DNA from: Astrothelium macrocarpum
Taxonomy: Eukaryota > Ascomycota > Dothideomycetes > Trypetheliales > Trypetheliaceae
Direction of reading: 5' to 3'
DNA: 64,000 nt
Assembly (NCBI GenBank): GCA_021030915.1
Contig: JAGEMR010000011.1
Coordinates: 433,449-497,448, forward strand
Below are positions 12,674 to 24,802 of this stretch, piece after piece. Positions within the stretch are counted from its first letter, which is position 1; each line of letters opens with the position of its first letter. Under the pieces are notes generated by a model. The model worked only from the letters and a program-made list of their open reading frames with translations. It had not been told where the DNA came from and did not search any database. The position numbers were made by a program, and so were the translations under genes.

Positions 12674-13483
12674 GTCGGCTGCATATGAAAATAGTTCACA
12701 TAGTATTTGGATTTCAAAGACACGGATCTCAGCTGTGTAGGAGCTCTTAAGTTGGGTTGGTTTATCAATCTATCATATCCTGGCGCCTTCCTCCTGATTA
12801 AATGACCTGAAGTTCAAACAGTCGCTTGTGCCGAGGGTCTGGTTTGGTAGGTGGACTATTAAACTTTCAAGGTTACGAGTGCGGGGATCAGGGCAGATCA
12901 TGCAACATTTGCAAAGAAAACATCAACATAAACCATGTCGGAAAGTATCTATGTCCACTATTGATGTCTTCCCTAGGGAGTTTTCATTAAAATGTCTGAT
13001 TAAAAAGAACTATGCAAGGTCTTCTTTAAGACATAGCTGTATCGTTGTAGAATGGCTTCGCATGCAAGGAAAGCCCTGGCTATGTCACGAGACTTTAAGC
13101 TTATCACGCGTCTACAAGCAATTCTTGTGTTCGCAAGTGACCTTAAAGCCTGTTCATACATGTTTTGACATTCACAATTCCAGTGAGCTTCCCTCAAAGC
13201 TTTGTTCGCGTTAGACATGCTTTGTGTGACCATTCGACATTTGGTATGAAAATCAAGTTTCGAGAAGCGGGTATTTGACATCACTCCAATTGCAGTGGAG
13301 TACCAGTTTAAGTGTTTGTCTTCTGCACACAATGTGAGCGATTGTCAAAATCGAAGGGTCCATTGCAAAATCAACTGAATTCCGGCTACAACTCAAGAGT
13401 CGCGGCAAGAGATATTTGGTACAGCGAGAAAGACCGTACTAAATACAATTGCAAAGATCATCTGGATTGAAGAAGGCCACAGA
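12674..13483. other. Divergent intergenic region (dioxygenase / CAP gene)
   Basis: No gene is seen. It serves as the upstream region of both neighbouring genes. Confidence 0.4.
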
Positions 13484-13956
13484 ATGGCATCTGAGTCTGA
13501 AGTCGCCCTCCAAGCTCATAATGACGCTCGCGAAAAGCTCTCTCTTCCTCCACTGCAATGGTCTTCCCACCTCGCGTCTCAAGCGAAAGCCTGGGCCGAA
13601 GAACTTGCCAACAGGGGGAAGCTAGAACACTCCAATGCTGGCGGAGAAAACCTATTCTGGGCATCTTCTGACAATTTCGAGCTTGTCTTTGCAGTAAATT
13701 GCTGGTTATGGGAGAAAAGCGGATATTGCGGTGAGAGATTTGGTGAGGGCAATTTTGCGACATGGGGCCACTTTAGTACGTGCTTGCTAGATCTTTTGCG
13801 GTTCACGAAAGCTGACTGTCAGTTGCAGCGCAATGTGTATGGCATTCAACCACGCACGTCGGCATGGGGAAAGCGACAAGTGCACATGGAACTTTTTTCG
13901 TTGCAAGATATGATCCGAAGGGGAATGTAGTCGGGATGAAGCCCTACGGGAACTGA
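13484..13956 (+). CDS. CAP/SCP-like (PR-1 superfamily) protein
   Basis: Exon 1 is 13484-13775 and exon 2 is 13829-13956 (intron 13776-13828), giving 139 residues. The CAP fold signatures are present in order: AHNDAR near the start, W-A-E-E-L-A with a following LEHS, GENLFW, the WGHFTQCVW motif formed across the splice, and the C-terminal VARYDPKGN segment. CAP proteins are usually secreted and bind sterols or lipids in fungi. No signal peptide follows the ATG at 13484, and an in-frame TGA lies 24 bases upstream. Either the protein is intracellular or a short upstream exon is missed: the bases just before the ATG read CCACAG, a possible acceptor. Convergent with the Rrp45 gene. Confidence 0.82.
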
Positions 13957-14115
13957 ACTTTTCCTTGAATTTGCAGAAATCATTAGGATAGCTTGAGCAC
14001 CGAAAGACCGATAAACGGTCGAGTGGTATTGATTACGTCCACGATAAGCCCGAATCCAGGAATGACGGAGGTGCTGCACGCCCACTGACTCAATAGAAGA
14101 ATGGAACAAACGATA

Positions 14116-15150
14116 TCAGCGCTCGTTCTCTGCTCGTAATTCTGCCAGCAAGCCTCCAACATCTCTCTTTTTCGCATCTTCCTCCAAATTACTGGTCACG
14201 AATTGATCAAGTACTTTGACTTTCTCAGCCGCTGTTCTGGCACAACCTAATAGAGTCAATGCATTGACTGTTGCACCTCCATACTTGGCAAGTTGGCACA
14301 ATTCTCCGAATTTGTTGACTGTCAAAACTACTTCCCCCTCGCTGCATTGCTCCTCTGCCTGATTTGCATCAACGAGCATGATTTCGTTTCCCTCATCTCC
14401 AACAAAATAATTGAATGTTACGCAAAGCGGATGATGCAACATGGTCAGCGGCACGGGCTCACGTTCTGTTATGCCCCAGACTCTCACATCGTTTCCATTG
14501 ACACTCACATCTGGCCTCTTGTAATGTCGTAGCGCAGCTAACAGTGCGATACAGCATGTATCCACCAAGCCACCATCGTAGGCCAGGACATGAAGATCAG
14601 CGCGCAGGCTGAAACATTTAGCACCAGCAACAATACAGAGCGACTCGGTGTCGAGGGCATTGCTGCGGCGAATGGCTTTTTCAAGTAGGCGAGAAAGAAG
14701 TGCCTCTTGCTCTGTGGGACTGAGGATTTAGTTAGGGCGCTTCAGACATGGCGCAGGTAGAGAATAGATGGAACTAGCAGCAATTCCAAGGAACTAGAGA
14801 TGTTGGGTACATACCGACCAACTTCAAATGAAGCAGAAGCCATAGGCGATAGTTCGCTAGAGATGGTAAAGATACCTTCGAACTTGCGGTCGGGAAAGGG
14901 CGCAGTGACCTCGCAGGAAATTTTCACGATAACTCTACCATAATTCGTCAGTTCGAATCCACAAATTTTGACACATGAATGATTACCTTGTCTTGCCCAA
15001 CCGTGCGTCTGCAATTCCATCTTCATCTCCAAACGATAGGTTCAGGGGTCGGAATTCGTCGAAGGCGCGGCCATCAAGTCGTACACCTTCGTGTAGTGCC
15101 TGTCTGATGAACTCGCGTTCATTTGTGGATATTTCAGCCTCGCGAGGCAT
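14116..15150 (-). CDS. RRP45: Exosome complex component Rrp45 (RNase PH-like)
   Basis: Exons are 15150-14987, 14934-14815 and 14719-14116 (introns 14935-14986 and 14720-14814), giving 295 residues. Typical Rrp45/EXOSC9 features are the N-terminal PREAEIS-NERE-FI, the EGVRLDGR segment, the VIVKISCEVTAPFPDRKFEG strand pair, and AYDGGLVDTCCIALLAAL. The family forms one of the six RNase PH-type ring subunits of the eukaryotic RNA exosome and is catalytically inactive. The complex trims and degrades RNA in nucleus and cytoplasm. The length fits the short fungal forms. Divergent from CWC15 with 214 bp between start codons. Confidence 0.93.
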
Positions 15151-15364
15151 TGTGCTACAGGGTTACCGTGGAGTAGACATGGTTGTTATTTAACAAAACG
15201 CAAAACGCGCCCGAATTGCAGCATGAAGCCCAAAGCCGTAGGACAAACTTTTCTGCCACCGCCTGTGCCAGGTACATGATACCAGCAACGAGCTGCACAA
15301 CTCCAGCACCTTCTCTGCGACATTCAGTTCTTCTATATTTCTCTCGCCACCTTCGTTTCTCATA
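15151..15364. promoter_or_regulatory. Shared divergent promoter region RRP45 / CWC15
   Basis: Only 214 bp separate the start codons of two divergently transcribed RNA-processing genes, so both promoters must lie here or overlap the leaders. No specific motif is claimed. Confidence 0.6.
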
Positions 15365-16227
15365 ATGACAACTGCGCATAGACCTACATTTGATCCTGTA
15401 AGTTGTCACGATGCCCTGGAAACCAATCACCATTAATTTTAGATTAGGCTCGTGGCAAGGAATCGCTTCGCGGTCCAGCTTACCACCAACGTCTTCAACC
15501 TGCTTACAAGACGCTTAAGCACCGACAGACAGGGCAAGGCGGTGAAGCCGAAAACTCGCATCGTGACCTACGTGCCGAACTCCTCCAAGCTGAAGCGGCG
15601 CATTTTGCTAAGAAGGGAAAGATTGCACCCGGCGCTTCGACAACATCGTCAGGCGCATTAGAAGGAACAAGCAATCGGCTTGCCATCGAAGATGGCGCCA
15701 CAAGAGGGGAGAAACGAGGGACCGATGACGCTGAGGGTGAACCCGAGGAGGACCCCGAGTTGAAGAGACGAAGGTTGATCCTTGAAGAAGCGGCGGAAAT
15801 TGATCGAGACTCTGTTGGCAGTGACGATGATAACGAGGATGAGGATGAGGACGACGATGATTCGGACGAAGAAGATGAGGAGGCGATTCTGATGCGAGAG
15901 CTGGAAAAGATCAAGAAAGAGCGTGCGGAGCAAAAGGCCAAAGAGGAGGCAGAGCGCGCTGCCAAGGAAGAAGAGAAAAGAGAAATCGATATCGCAAGGG
16001 GCAATCCATTGTTAAATGCAAAGGACTTTGGCGTCAAGAGAAGATGGGATGAAGATGTCGTATTCAAGAATCAGGCACGAGGCACAGAGGAGAAGGGGAA
16101 GAGCAAGGAGTTTGTCAATGACTTGCTAAGAAGCGATTTTCACAAACGATTCATGGTATACACTTCTTTCATGCTTGGGATTTGTGGAAGTCGCTAACGA
16201 TTTCAATAGAGTAGATATGTTCGATGA
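15365..16227 (+). CDS. CWC15: Pre-mRNA splicing factor Cwc15
   Basis: Exons are 15365-15397, 15448-16155 and 16210-16227, giving 252 residues. The first exon encodes the invariant MTTAHRPTFDP start. The second begins ARGKESLRG. The middle holds a long acidic stretch (Asp/Glu run at about 155-175) followed by a charged coiled-coil-like helix. The C-terminus has NPLLN, the KRRWDEDVVFKNQ motif and the FVNDLLRSDFHKRFM end, completed by the tiny last exon. Cwc15 belongs to the Prp19/NineTeen-associated group and acts in spliceosome activation in the nucleus. Confidence 0.95.
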
Positions 16228-16384
16228 GCAACATCAACTCGAGCTCCACTGTATACTTCAGTCACAGAAGCGGATTACCATGGAATGTTCTTTTTGGTCT
16301 TTAGACCAACAAATTTGAAGAAGAATTCACTGTCAAGCTACCGTCGCATAGCAGCAATGTGGCGTGGAGAGCATAAATATTCCC

Positions 16385-16919
16385 TTAAGAAGTCCCTACT
16401 TCTGAGTCGTGATATCCTTTCTCTTCACGTCTCTCACGACCTTTCTTCGCTAAGTCTTCGTTGTGAATAGCATTACCAGCCTTTTCCATCAATTTACCGG
16501 CAAAAGAATCTGTACAGAATTGGGTCATCAGCATCACCAAATTTGACGGTGAAAGGGGGTGTACCATTCGACTCTCCTCCGCCCCCACTAGTCTTATTAC
16601 CGAATCCAGCGCCCCCGGTAGTCCCACTTCCATACTCTGTTCCTCCGCTATATGCTCCTTTTTCTCCAGCATTTCCGTATCTTGTCTCCTCATGTTCTTG
16701 GCTATAGTTACCATCACTCTTGCTCTTATTCCCAAATCCTACACCAGCGGTTGTCCCTGAGCCGTATTCGGTGCCTCCCGAATACGATTCTGTATTTCCA
16801 TGGGAACCGAAACGGATGTTATCGTTCTCTTCTACATTGGAATCCTCACTAGTTTTATTGCCGAAACCTGGGCCCGAAGACGTTCCAGAACCGTATTTAG
16901 ACGGTTGTAAAGAAACCAT
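16385..16919 (-). CDS. Glycine-rich repeat protein, small, possibly stress-related
   Basis: Exon 1 is 16919-16565 and exon 2 is 16509-16385 (intron 16510-16564), giving 159 residues. Three imperfect repeats of the type YGSGT-x2-G-x-GFGNK occur at about residues 9, 50 and 90, each followed by a polar linker. The C-terminal 40 residues form a charged helix-like segment (GKLMEKAGNAIHNEDL). I do not recognise an assigned function. The helix resembles small stress-induced CsbD-type segments, which is inference only. The splice is supported because exon 2 has strong coding character in a different frame and the joined frame reads through. Convergent with CWC15. Confidence 0.72.
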
Positions 16920-18686
16920 CTCTGTGTATGAAGTATGATAAGAGGGCAGGGGATCCCAGTAATTGATGTTCCAGGTAGTTGGTGGAAATTGTATTTTGTA
17001 GCTGCTTTCAGTGCCCTACATGTACAGCTGTTGTGTAATGTCTGGGTCATGCAGGAGAAAGAAATGGGATTTTCTAGACGTCACATTCAGCAAATCGGAA
17101 TCTTTCAGTCAATGCAGCAATTAAGATCTCCCGTGCATTCGCCTTGTTTCCGGTAATCTCGGTCTTGTTATCGGAGATCATCATGATCTACCTCGCCTTA
17201 TCAAAGACCTCCTTATCCAGTCAGACAATGAAAGCCAATCAGTGGTCAACCATCTTATATTCGGCCAAGCTTGGTTTGCTATTTCTCTTTGTCAAAGTGC
17301 CATGTGAGTATCTCCGGATCATAAGTTCCAAGGCTATATAAAGAGAAGGGAATTGCATTTGTGCGTCATCAAAACATCTACTACTGAGAACGACTGGTAA
17401 GAGATCAAGATCTTACGTCGCAAGCATTGGAGCATATGTCTACTGTAGGCATCCCAAGTATATCGGTACGGAGCACGGTCATTTCTACACATCTCTCATG
17501 CTTCAGATCAAAGCCAAATCCTGAAAATTAAACGGCAGCTTCACTTAAGAAAGCGGAAAACTTGTAGACGAGAGACTATCCGGCCGCAGTATGGGCTTGC
17601 TCTGACAAAACAAGAGCATTACTTTCCATCATGGTCAAGATCACTAGCTTCTATGCCTTGCCAGTTCGGTCTAGCAAATCAAGACAATCATCCAAGATCG
17701 TGACAAATGACCGGATAGGGAAGTCGATGTGCGATCAGCACGACTTTTTGAGGTTGATAGAGCATTGGATGTATTCGTCCAATTAAACACTCCCATCAAT
17801 TTTCAGGGTATCGCAGCCACGTGCGCAGAATTCAACCAAGTCAGTGCGACTATTCTGCGACGGTAGATTATGAGGCCTCAATTGCCTAATCAGGCCAAAT
17901 GAGGTGCACCAGCATTATTTCCTGTCTGATTAAGGTATGATAGATAAACCATCTTTGAATCTTGTGCGAAATTCGCATTCGTGTAGGCTCTGTCACGATT
18001 GAAGACTGATATGTTCTTTGACGTTCTCTGAGATATCGCTGTCTCAATCAACCGCTCGGTAAGCTTGCATTAACCATGACCAGATCCGGTCAGAGTGCTG
18101 TCAGCAATCAGTACCTTCCGTCAATACCTACTTCGAGGACCAGGTCTTCAATTCTCTATCGAGGCCACACTCGCATGCATGTTGACTGGGGTATCGAAAA
18201 TGGATGACCCGTAAGCTTTCGACCTGCTCACGAGCTTCAAGCTCTCAAAAGTCCACAAATCAACATACCACTCCCTAGTCTTTTGCCTAACCAATTCTGC
18301 ACCCTCGCCGATCGAGAAAGTGTATTTGATACCGAGAAAGGAATGCAGAGACGCTGCAGCTGACAGGAGAAAGACGGTTTTGGTTCTAGTGCGAACCCCA
18401 GGCGGGGTGTGAAAGGATTCGCGAGGCGTGATTTTACCCCCTGTGGTGCTATTCTAAGCAATCCGGTGGGGTATAGCGCTATCCATACTTAACCAACTAC
18501 CGTAAGCCTCGTCCTCACTTTCTGTTCACCAGAACGTACAAATGTGAGCTTAGTTTGAGCTGACTTCTAGTGTAGATTGAACAAGACCTTTATAAATTCA
18601 AGACGTGATCCATTCCTGCTTTCAATCGATTGTCATCTCATTACTCTTCCTTGGCCGCGTTGTCAGCTTTTCTGAGTCCCCCAATC
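16920..18686. other. Divergent intergenic region, 1.8 kb
   Basis: No gene recognised. It contains the promoters of the glycine-rich gene and of the peroxisomal acyl-CoA ligase. Confidence 0.4.
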
Positions 18687-20404
18687 ATGCCGTTTCTTGC
18701 AGAAACTACCTGCGCAATACCTACCCAGGACATCTGTTCATGGATTTTCGACAAACCCTCTTACGATATTGATCAGCCTAGATTCATTGACATTGCAAAT
18801 ACATCGAATTATATCACCGCCAGACAAGCTAAGTCGTTGGTACGGAAGCTCTGCGCTGGATTTCGCAAAGCAGGGCTGAAGAAAGGCGATTGTGTTGTGA
18901 TTCATGGATTCAATAGCATTTACTATCCGATCATCACGCTTGGAATCATAGCTTTTGGAGGGATTTGGGCAGGCACCAATCCATCTTATACGCCTTTTGA
19001 ACTTGCCCACCATCTCAAAACATCGCGTGCTAAGTTCATTCTCGCCGAGCCCGACATCCTAGACTCGGTACTTGTAGCTGCCAAGGAAAACAACATTCCA
19101 CATTCGCGCATCGTCCTCTTCGATCACAGTGGTGTAGGCAAAGTGGACAAACCACCACCACGAACCCTCCAATCATGGACGACGTTGTTTGCCCACGGCG
19201 AAGAGGACTGGGTTCGATTCGACGATGAAAAGACCCAGGTAGGCTCTCGACCGACTCTACCAATTCCCGCATTCAAAACTAACTGACCTCTCTCCACCAG
19301 GCCAACACCGAAGCCGCCCGCCTCTTCTCCAGCGGCACCACGGGCCTCCCCAAAGCCGTCATGATCTCGCACCGCAACTTCGTCACCCAGCACACCATCG
19401 TCCACGAGATCCGGCCGCGGACCTGGGCCGTGCGGCGACTCTTCGCGCTGCCCATGTTCCACGGCGCGATCGCGCCGGTCTGCCACACGTCGACGCTGCG
19501 CGAGGGCAGCACGGCCTTCATCCAGCGGCGGTGGGCGGTGGAGGGGTACCTGGCGGCCATCGAGCGGCACGCCATCACGGACATGATGATCGTGCCCGCG
19601 CAGGTGATCGCGGTGCTGAACGCGCCGCGGCTCACGCAAAAGTATAATTTGCACAGCATTCGCAACGTGCTGGCGGGCGCGGCGCCCATGGATAAGGATA
19701 CCCAGAAGCGGTTTGCTGCGCTGTTGAGCCCCGAGGCGAGCGTCACGCAGGTGTGGGGCATGACGGAGACGTGCTGTGTTGCGACGAGCTTTGAGTGGGA
19801 TGAGCAGGATGAGACGGGAAGTGTGGGGCGGGCGAAGGCGACGATGGATTTCAAGTTGATTGATGATGATGGGAAGGATATCTCGGACTACGATGTGCGT
19901 GCGGAGGTTGCTGTGCGTGGACCTGGTGTCGTGTTGGGCTATTTGGGAGCCGAGGAAGGCGAGGTGAATCGTCGCGATTGGGATGCCGATGGGTTTATGA
20001 AGACGGGAGATGTGGGCTTCCGCAGTAGTAAGAGTGGGTTGTGGTACTTGGTGGATAGGAAGAAGGAGCTCATCAAAGTACGCGGTTTTCAAGTCGCCCC
20101 AGCCGAGCTTGAAGGGGTATTGCTGGACCATCCGGGGATTGCAGATGCAGGTGTCATTGGCGTCAAATTTGAACGAGATGGATCGGAATTTCCCCGGGCA
20201 TATATTGTGCGCACGCCCGACAACGCCGGTTCAGCCCTTACAGAACAAGATGTCCGGCGATTTTTGGCATCGAGGCTGTCGAGTTATAAGCGGCTGGATG
20301 GCGGCGTGGTGTTCACTGATACGATACCCAAGAATGCAAGCGGCAAGATCTTGAAGAGAATTTTGCGAGAAACCGCGGCAAGGGAGCTTGGAGCCAAGTT
20401 GTAA
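18687..20404 (+). CDS. Acyl-CoA/4-coumarate-CoA ligase-like AMP-binding enzyme, predicted peroxisomal
   Basis: Exons are 18687-19238 and 19301-20404 (intron 19239-19300), giving 551 residues. The AMP-binding signature LFSSGTTGLPKAVM is at about 192-205, WGMTE at about 340, and the GYLG and TGD motifs and the DRKKELIKVRGFQVAP hinge follow. The C-terminal catalytic lysine is in PKNASGKILKR. Enzymes of this group activate carboxylic acids to acyl-AMP and then acyl-CoA. The last three residues, AKL, form a peroxisomal targeting signal 1, so it probably acts on fatty or aromatic acids in peroxisomes. The start is ATG 18687, whose product begins MPFLAETTCAIP as in relatives. The in-frame extension upstream lacks an ATG. 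Confidence 0.9.
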
Positions 20405-22417
20405 CCGTGAGCGCCAACTTATTGGATTGATGGTAGCACATTATGAAGGTCGAATTCTGTACTCGTTTGTCAAAAAGTCCTGTCGTGTTCGGTCTCCTGA
20501 TGACCTATTCAAGTCAATTGCTTTAGAAATGAGCAGTCAACAAATCGTTGCTGCTTTTCGCGTTGACTCTTTTCTGCTGACTCTATTTTCTGACGCCAGA
20601 TATTTTGTAACTTACGAGGAATGCCTGACTTGTGATCTCGCCGAATATTTCGGAAAGTAATGAAGACCATGAGACGGGCTTTTCGCAAACGGATGTTTGA
20701 ACCCGTAGCAGGAGAGATGATAGCAGCTTACTATAATTACCAATCCTCAAGTAAACAAAAGTGGTCACAAAAGTTTTGAATATATGAAATAAAGTGTTAG
20801 ATATTTAGCAAGAATATTCGATTATGCTCAGAGCTCCATTCCGTGTTTTGGATAGCTAAACAAGGCTCGTTAGGCGAACCATGCTTCCAACCAAAGCCGT
20901 CGGAGGATGATCAAGATATGCACACAGTCGCAAGGGTGAGGCAGTGCACGTATTCAACTCCTACATTCTTTCCGAGACATGGAACGGCTTATGGAAGGTC
21001 TCAAACGAGTGAGACAAACTGCGAGATCGTATCATCTCTAATAATCCGACGGATTCAGCAAGGTGTCAAACCGCGCACAAACGGCAACTTTTGCATTATC
21101 GTAGCAACCTTGTGACGATGAATCAATCGAAAAAGACAGTAACGTTGGAATGAGACCGACGATGATACTCGCATTTGATTTGTCGTACGGTGGGAGTGAA
21201 TAGATTGAATCAAGATTGAAGATGCATGTCGCATTAATGAAATCCTAAACATTTAATCGACATCGTGGATGACGATCAGTAAAAGGGTGGGTCTGGCGAC
21301 AGGCAACTATTATCGTTCATTGCCACGTTTTTTCGACTTCTGTCAAGGATGTAAAATGCGTTCGGTTGTTCGGTTATCGGGTCAAAGGGATCATTTATGA
21401 CTGGGGTTTTACATGCGGACGTGCTGCTGGTGTGAGGACATGACTCGAGACGTGTTGTGAACAAGTTCCGAAATCAAAGCGGATAGCGATAAGCTAGGTC
21501 TGAGCGTCCCAACGATTGCTCCGAAAATCTTCACTGCCAAAACTCGACATCATCGTGGAATACCGGAGCAGGTGGCGGCGTGAAGGTTGAGGATGCAGTT
21601 TCATGCTGACAGGAGGACAAGGTACCGCCCCAGTGGATGCGTTTCACACTGGCTTACCCTGGAGAGAGCAAATCTCAGCTGGTAATAATCCAGGACAAGC
21701 GTTGGGAAGGGGACAGCGAATGGGAAGTGCCTGCAGTGCATGCCATCCGCGCCGAGCATGAGGTCTAATATGGAGGCGTTCCACTGGTAGTACACAGGGC
21801 AGCCAGCTGAGCGGCTCATGCCTGCAGACAATCATTCCTAGCCTAGGAACCATCCAAGCCTCTCGGCGCTTTTGCCAGCAAAGCGGGAAGCAAAATCTTC
21901 CGGATAGAAACCCGTTACGGTTTCACGCCGGACAAAGCATTGCCTGCGCCTGCCGGGCTTCCCCACGATTCGCGGGGCGGTCAGATTGGAGCTTATATCA
22001 GACCTGTTATTACAGCCGGCTCACTGGATCGATTAATGCCCACGGCCTGGAACACGGCCTGCTCGTCCACCGCGCCGAACCCAATCTTCTGAACCATCCG
22101 ACACGCGCCCAACTGCCATTCTCCCAGTGTCATCGTGTTTCGTTTCCGTCGTGCAGACCCACCCAGCTATTTTTGCATTGCTCAGCAGAGCATTCACCTT
22201 TGTGAAAACTGGTGAGCCTAGCTCACGTCTGGGGGCTAGTTTCAGGCGAACCGTCCTCGCACGCTCCTCGCACGCTCCTCGCACGCTCCTCACCCACGAT
22301 CTGCCTGCTGATCTTCTGTCTGTCTTACCACAAATGCGTGCCCTACTGCCGTAGAACCAACAGTCGTCATTCTTCCTCCCACCTCCACCACTGCCCGCGT
22401 GCTCTGCAGTCCACGCA
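20405..22417. other. Intergenic region, 2.0 kb
   Basis: No gene recognised on either strand. A short 11-bp tandem repeat lies near the right end at 22254-22290. Confidence 0.4.
22254..22290. repeat. 11-bp tandem repeat
   Basis: Three direct copies of CCTCGCACGCT plus a partial copy lie in the upstream region of the disordered-protein gene that starts at 22418. Confidence 0.8.
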
Positions 22418-24802
22418 ATGGCATCCAGAATGAGAAGAAAATTGGGTATCACCGTTGCACCGCTGGTACGCATTACTGCCTCTCTTCATTTCCACCCATG
22501 GATCTCTCAACACTGAAAGCTTGGCATGTACTAACCGCAATTCGTGCAGAAACTACCTTCTAGGTCCCAAGATAGAGCATTGAGGGAGTCCCTCGACCCT
22601 GACCAACTAAGTCCTATACCTCAACCTCGCAGCGTCCGAAATCCACCCCTTTCACCCAAAACCGAGTATCAACTTAAGCAAGCATGTGCTGCCTTGGGAC
22701 GGGATTCGAAGCCGTCTGGCCAGGGCTTGAATCCAGCTCCACAACGACCACAACGGACCAAGGAAAAGTCACATGCCAGAAATGCTTCTGATCCCCAGCA
22801 ACCAGACTCAAATACCGCTTTCACCGAATTTGACTGTCTCGAGCCAAGCAAATTTTCATACAAGCCAGATGCGGATCTCAGGGATCTTCTGGGAGAGCCG
22901 ACAGGCACCGCTCAGCCAGCTTCAGCCAACATCAGTCGACGGAGAGAGCCAGTTGCGCTTTCGAGTGACGGACCAAGGCCCAAGGATGGACAAAAGTCTT
23001 TCACATCTTCCAAGCCTACAGATGTGCGGTCAAAGTCCTCGACACGCGCTGAACCCGACGATACCGCTACTTCTACACCACATACAGGCTCAAGTGATGT
23101 GTTATGGACCTCTTCTACTGCTCCGACTTCGGAAGCAATCACACCTGCTCGCTCCTCAAAGAGAGGTTCCAATCAACATGCCTTCAGCGAGCACGAAGTT
23201 ACTTTGCGTGCCGATGAAGCTGCAGCAGAATGGTTGAGAATGGAAAAGGAAAAGAGAAAAGCTCAGGAAAGCAGGAATGACGGACAAGACAGAAACCAGC
23301 CTACAATCCCTACTGAGAGGCCTCCAAGTCGTGCAAGGAGTACAAGTCGAGCAAGAAGTATCAAAGACGCTGTACAAAGTTACATAAGACCTGGAGCACC
23401 GCCTGGCAGCAGATCTAACTCTCGAGAGTCGTTTAGAAGTCTGAAGTCGGACCGCCGGACAAGTCCCAGTGGATGGAGATGGCGAAGTTGGAGTTTGACG
23501 CGAAACAAGAGCACACGCCAAGAATCTCGCCCCACAAGCCGTGATGGAAGCTCGGGTGGTCGCGACGAAAACAGTCGTGGTCGCACTACAACTAAACCAG
23601 AAATTAATCTCAATCGTGAATTGCCTCCACTGCCGAGTCTGGACACTTGGCAGGAGCCCGAGCCGGAACCTGCAGCTACCTCAACGCACATTGCTAGTTT
23701 GATGAGACCCAGTACCGAATCTCATCATTCTCGTCGACCTATGGTTTCAGCAAACTCGAGATCAACACCGCTCTCTCCCGTCGACTCTGCTGAAAGCAAA
23801 GCACTATCTTCTTACAAACAAGCTCATTCCAGAAACAACTCTGCTCACTTACAGAATCCTATATCTCCCCACCCACCTCGGACATCTAGTCGACAAAAGA
23901 ATCATGACGCCACCAGACATACGCCTGTCCCAGTACATATCCAGTCTGGTCCCACTTCACCTTCCCTTAGCATGTCGACGGCGAAGTCACCAATAATTTC
24001 TAATCCCAGTGTACCTGATACAGCCACCAGATCTCGAGCGCAGTCAATTGTTTCAAAACTTCGTTCGGCGTCTCAGTCCTCTATCAAAGCTCCCTCTATC
24101 CCATCAGCTCCGTCAAGACCAGAGACGAGCCTACAAACAAGACCGAGCAACGATTTAGAGAGTGCTGGTCCGGAGCCGAAACGGAGCGTTGATGTCAATC
24201 GAACGGTATGGTCTAATCAGCCTTGGCAAAACGAAGAGATCTACACTCTTACCCAGACCAACACCGTGGGTCCCACAACCGGCCTCTCTGTGCCAGCGCA
24301 CTATCCCGTCGAAAAGGAAATACTCGCAAATGGCGAGGAACCAAACAACAAAGCCACAGGACTTCGCAAACGAAGTGCCACTGGAGTCACACATCTGACC
24401 ACCGCAACGGCGAGCTCACCAGACGGCATTCGTCCAAGTAGCAGCACATCAAATGCGCAGACACGCCCTCCAAAAATCAGCAGCGATCTCAAACGCGACG
24501 GCCGCGTGACGCCCTGGGAATATCCCGTCAAGGGCCCACAGCCTACCTCCCACATGGACGCTCACGGGCCTCAGGGCCGGCAAAGAAAAGGCACTGAAGT
24601 GACGCACGGAGGTGACTCGTCACGTCTGCGAAGCAAGTTCTCGCGGTTCTTCAGTTCCTCGGGGAATCAAGGCGGAGCGAAGCAGAAACGGCGGAAAGGC
24701 GCAGAGTGGGCGGATACCTTGGATGCGGTGCATTCGCATGCGCGACACCCGAGTGGGGACACGAATGCTTCTGCCGCTCCGGCGCCTTCGGTTAGATACT
24801 AG
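22418..24802 (+). CDS. Large low-complexity (disordered) protein, function unknown
   Basis: Exon 1 is 22418-22465 (16 codons, begins MASRMRRKLGIT) and exon 2 is 22550-24802 (intron 22466-22549 with a CTAAC branch point), giving 766 residues. The protein is Ser/Pro/Arg/Thr-rich throughout. It has a short Glu/Lys/Arg helix (EAAAEWLRMEKEKRKAQE) at about residue 240, RS-type stretches (SRARSTSRARS) at about 278, and a basic C-terminus (GAKQKRRKGAEW). No enzyme domain or membrane segment is visible. Signalling or cytoskeletal scaffolding would fit such a composition, but nothing here establishes a role. The first exon is chosen because it joins in phase and starts the frame. Confidence 0.75.

Noticed and set aside
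14945..14965. GTTCGAATCC resembling a tRNA T-arm
   Set aside because: It lies inside the first intron of RRP45 and no acceptor stem, D-arm or anticodon arm can be formed around it.
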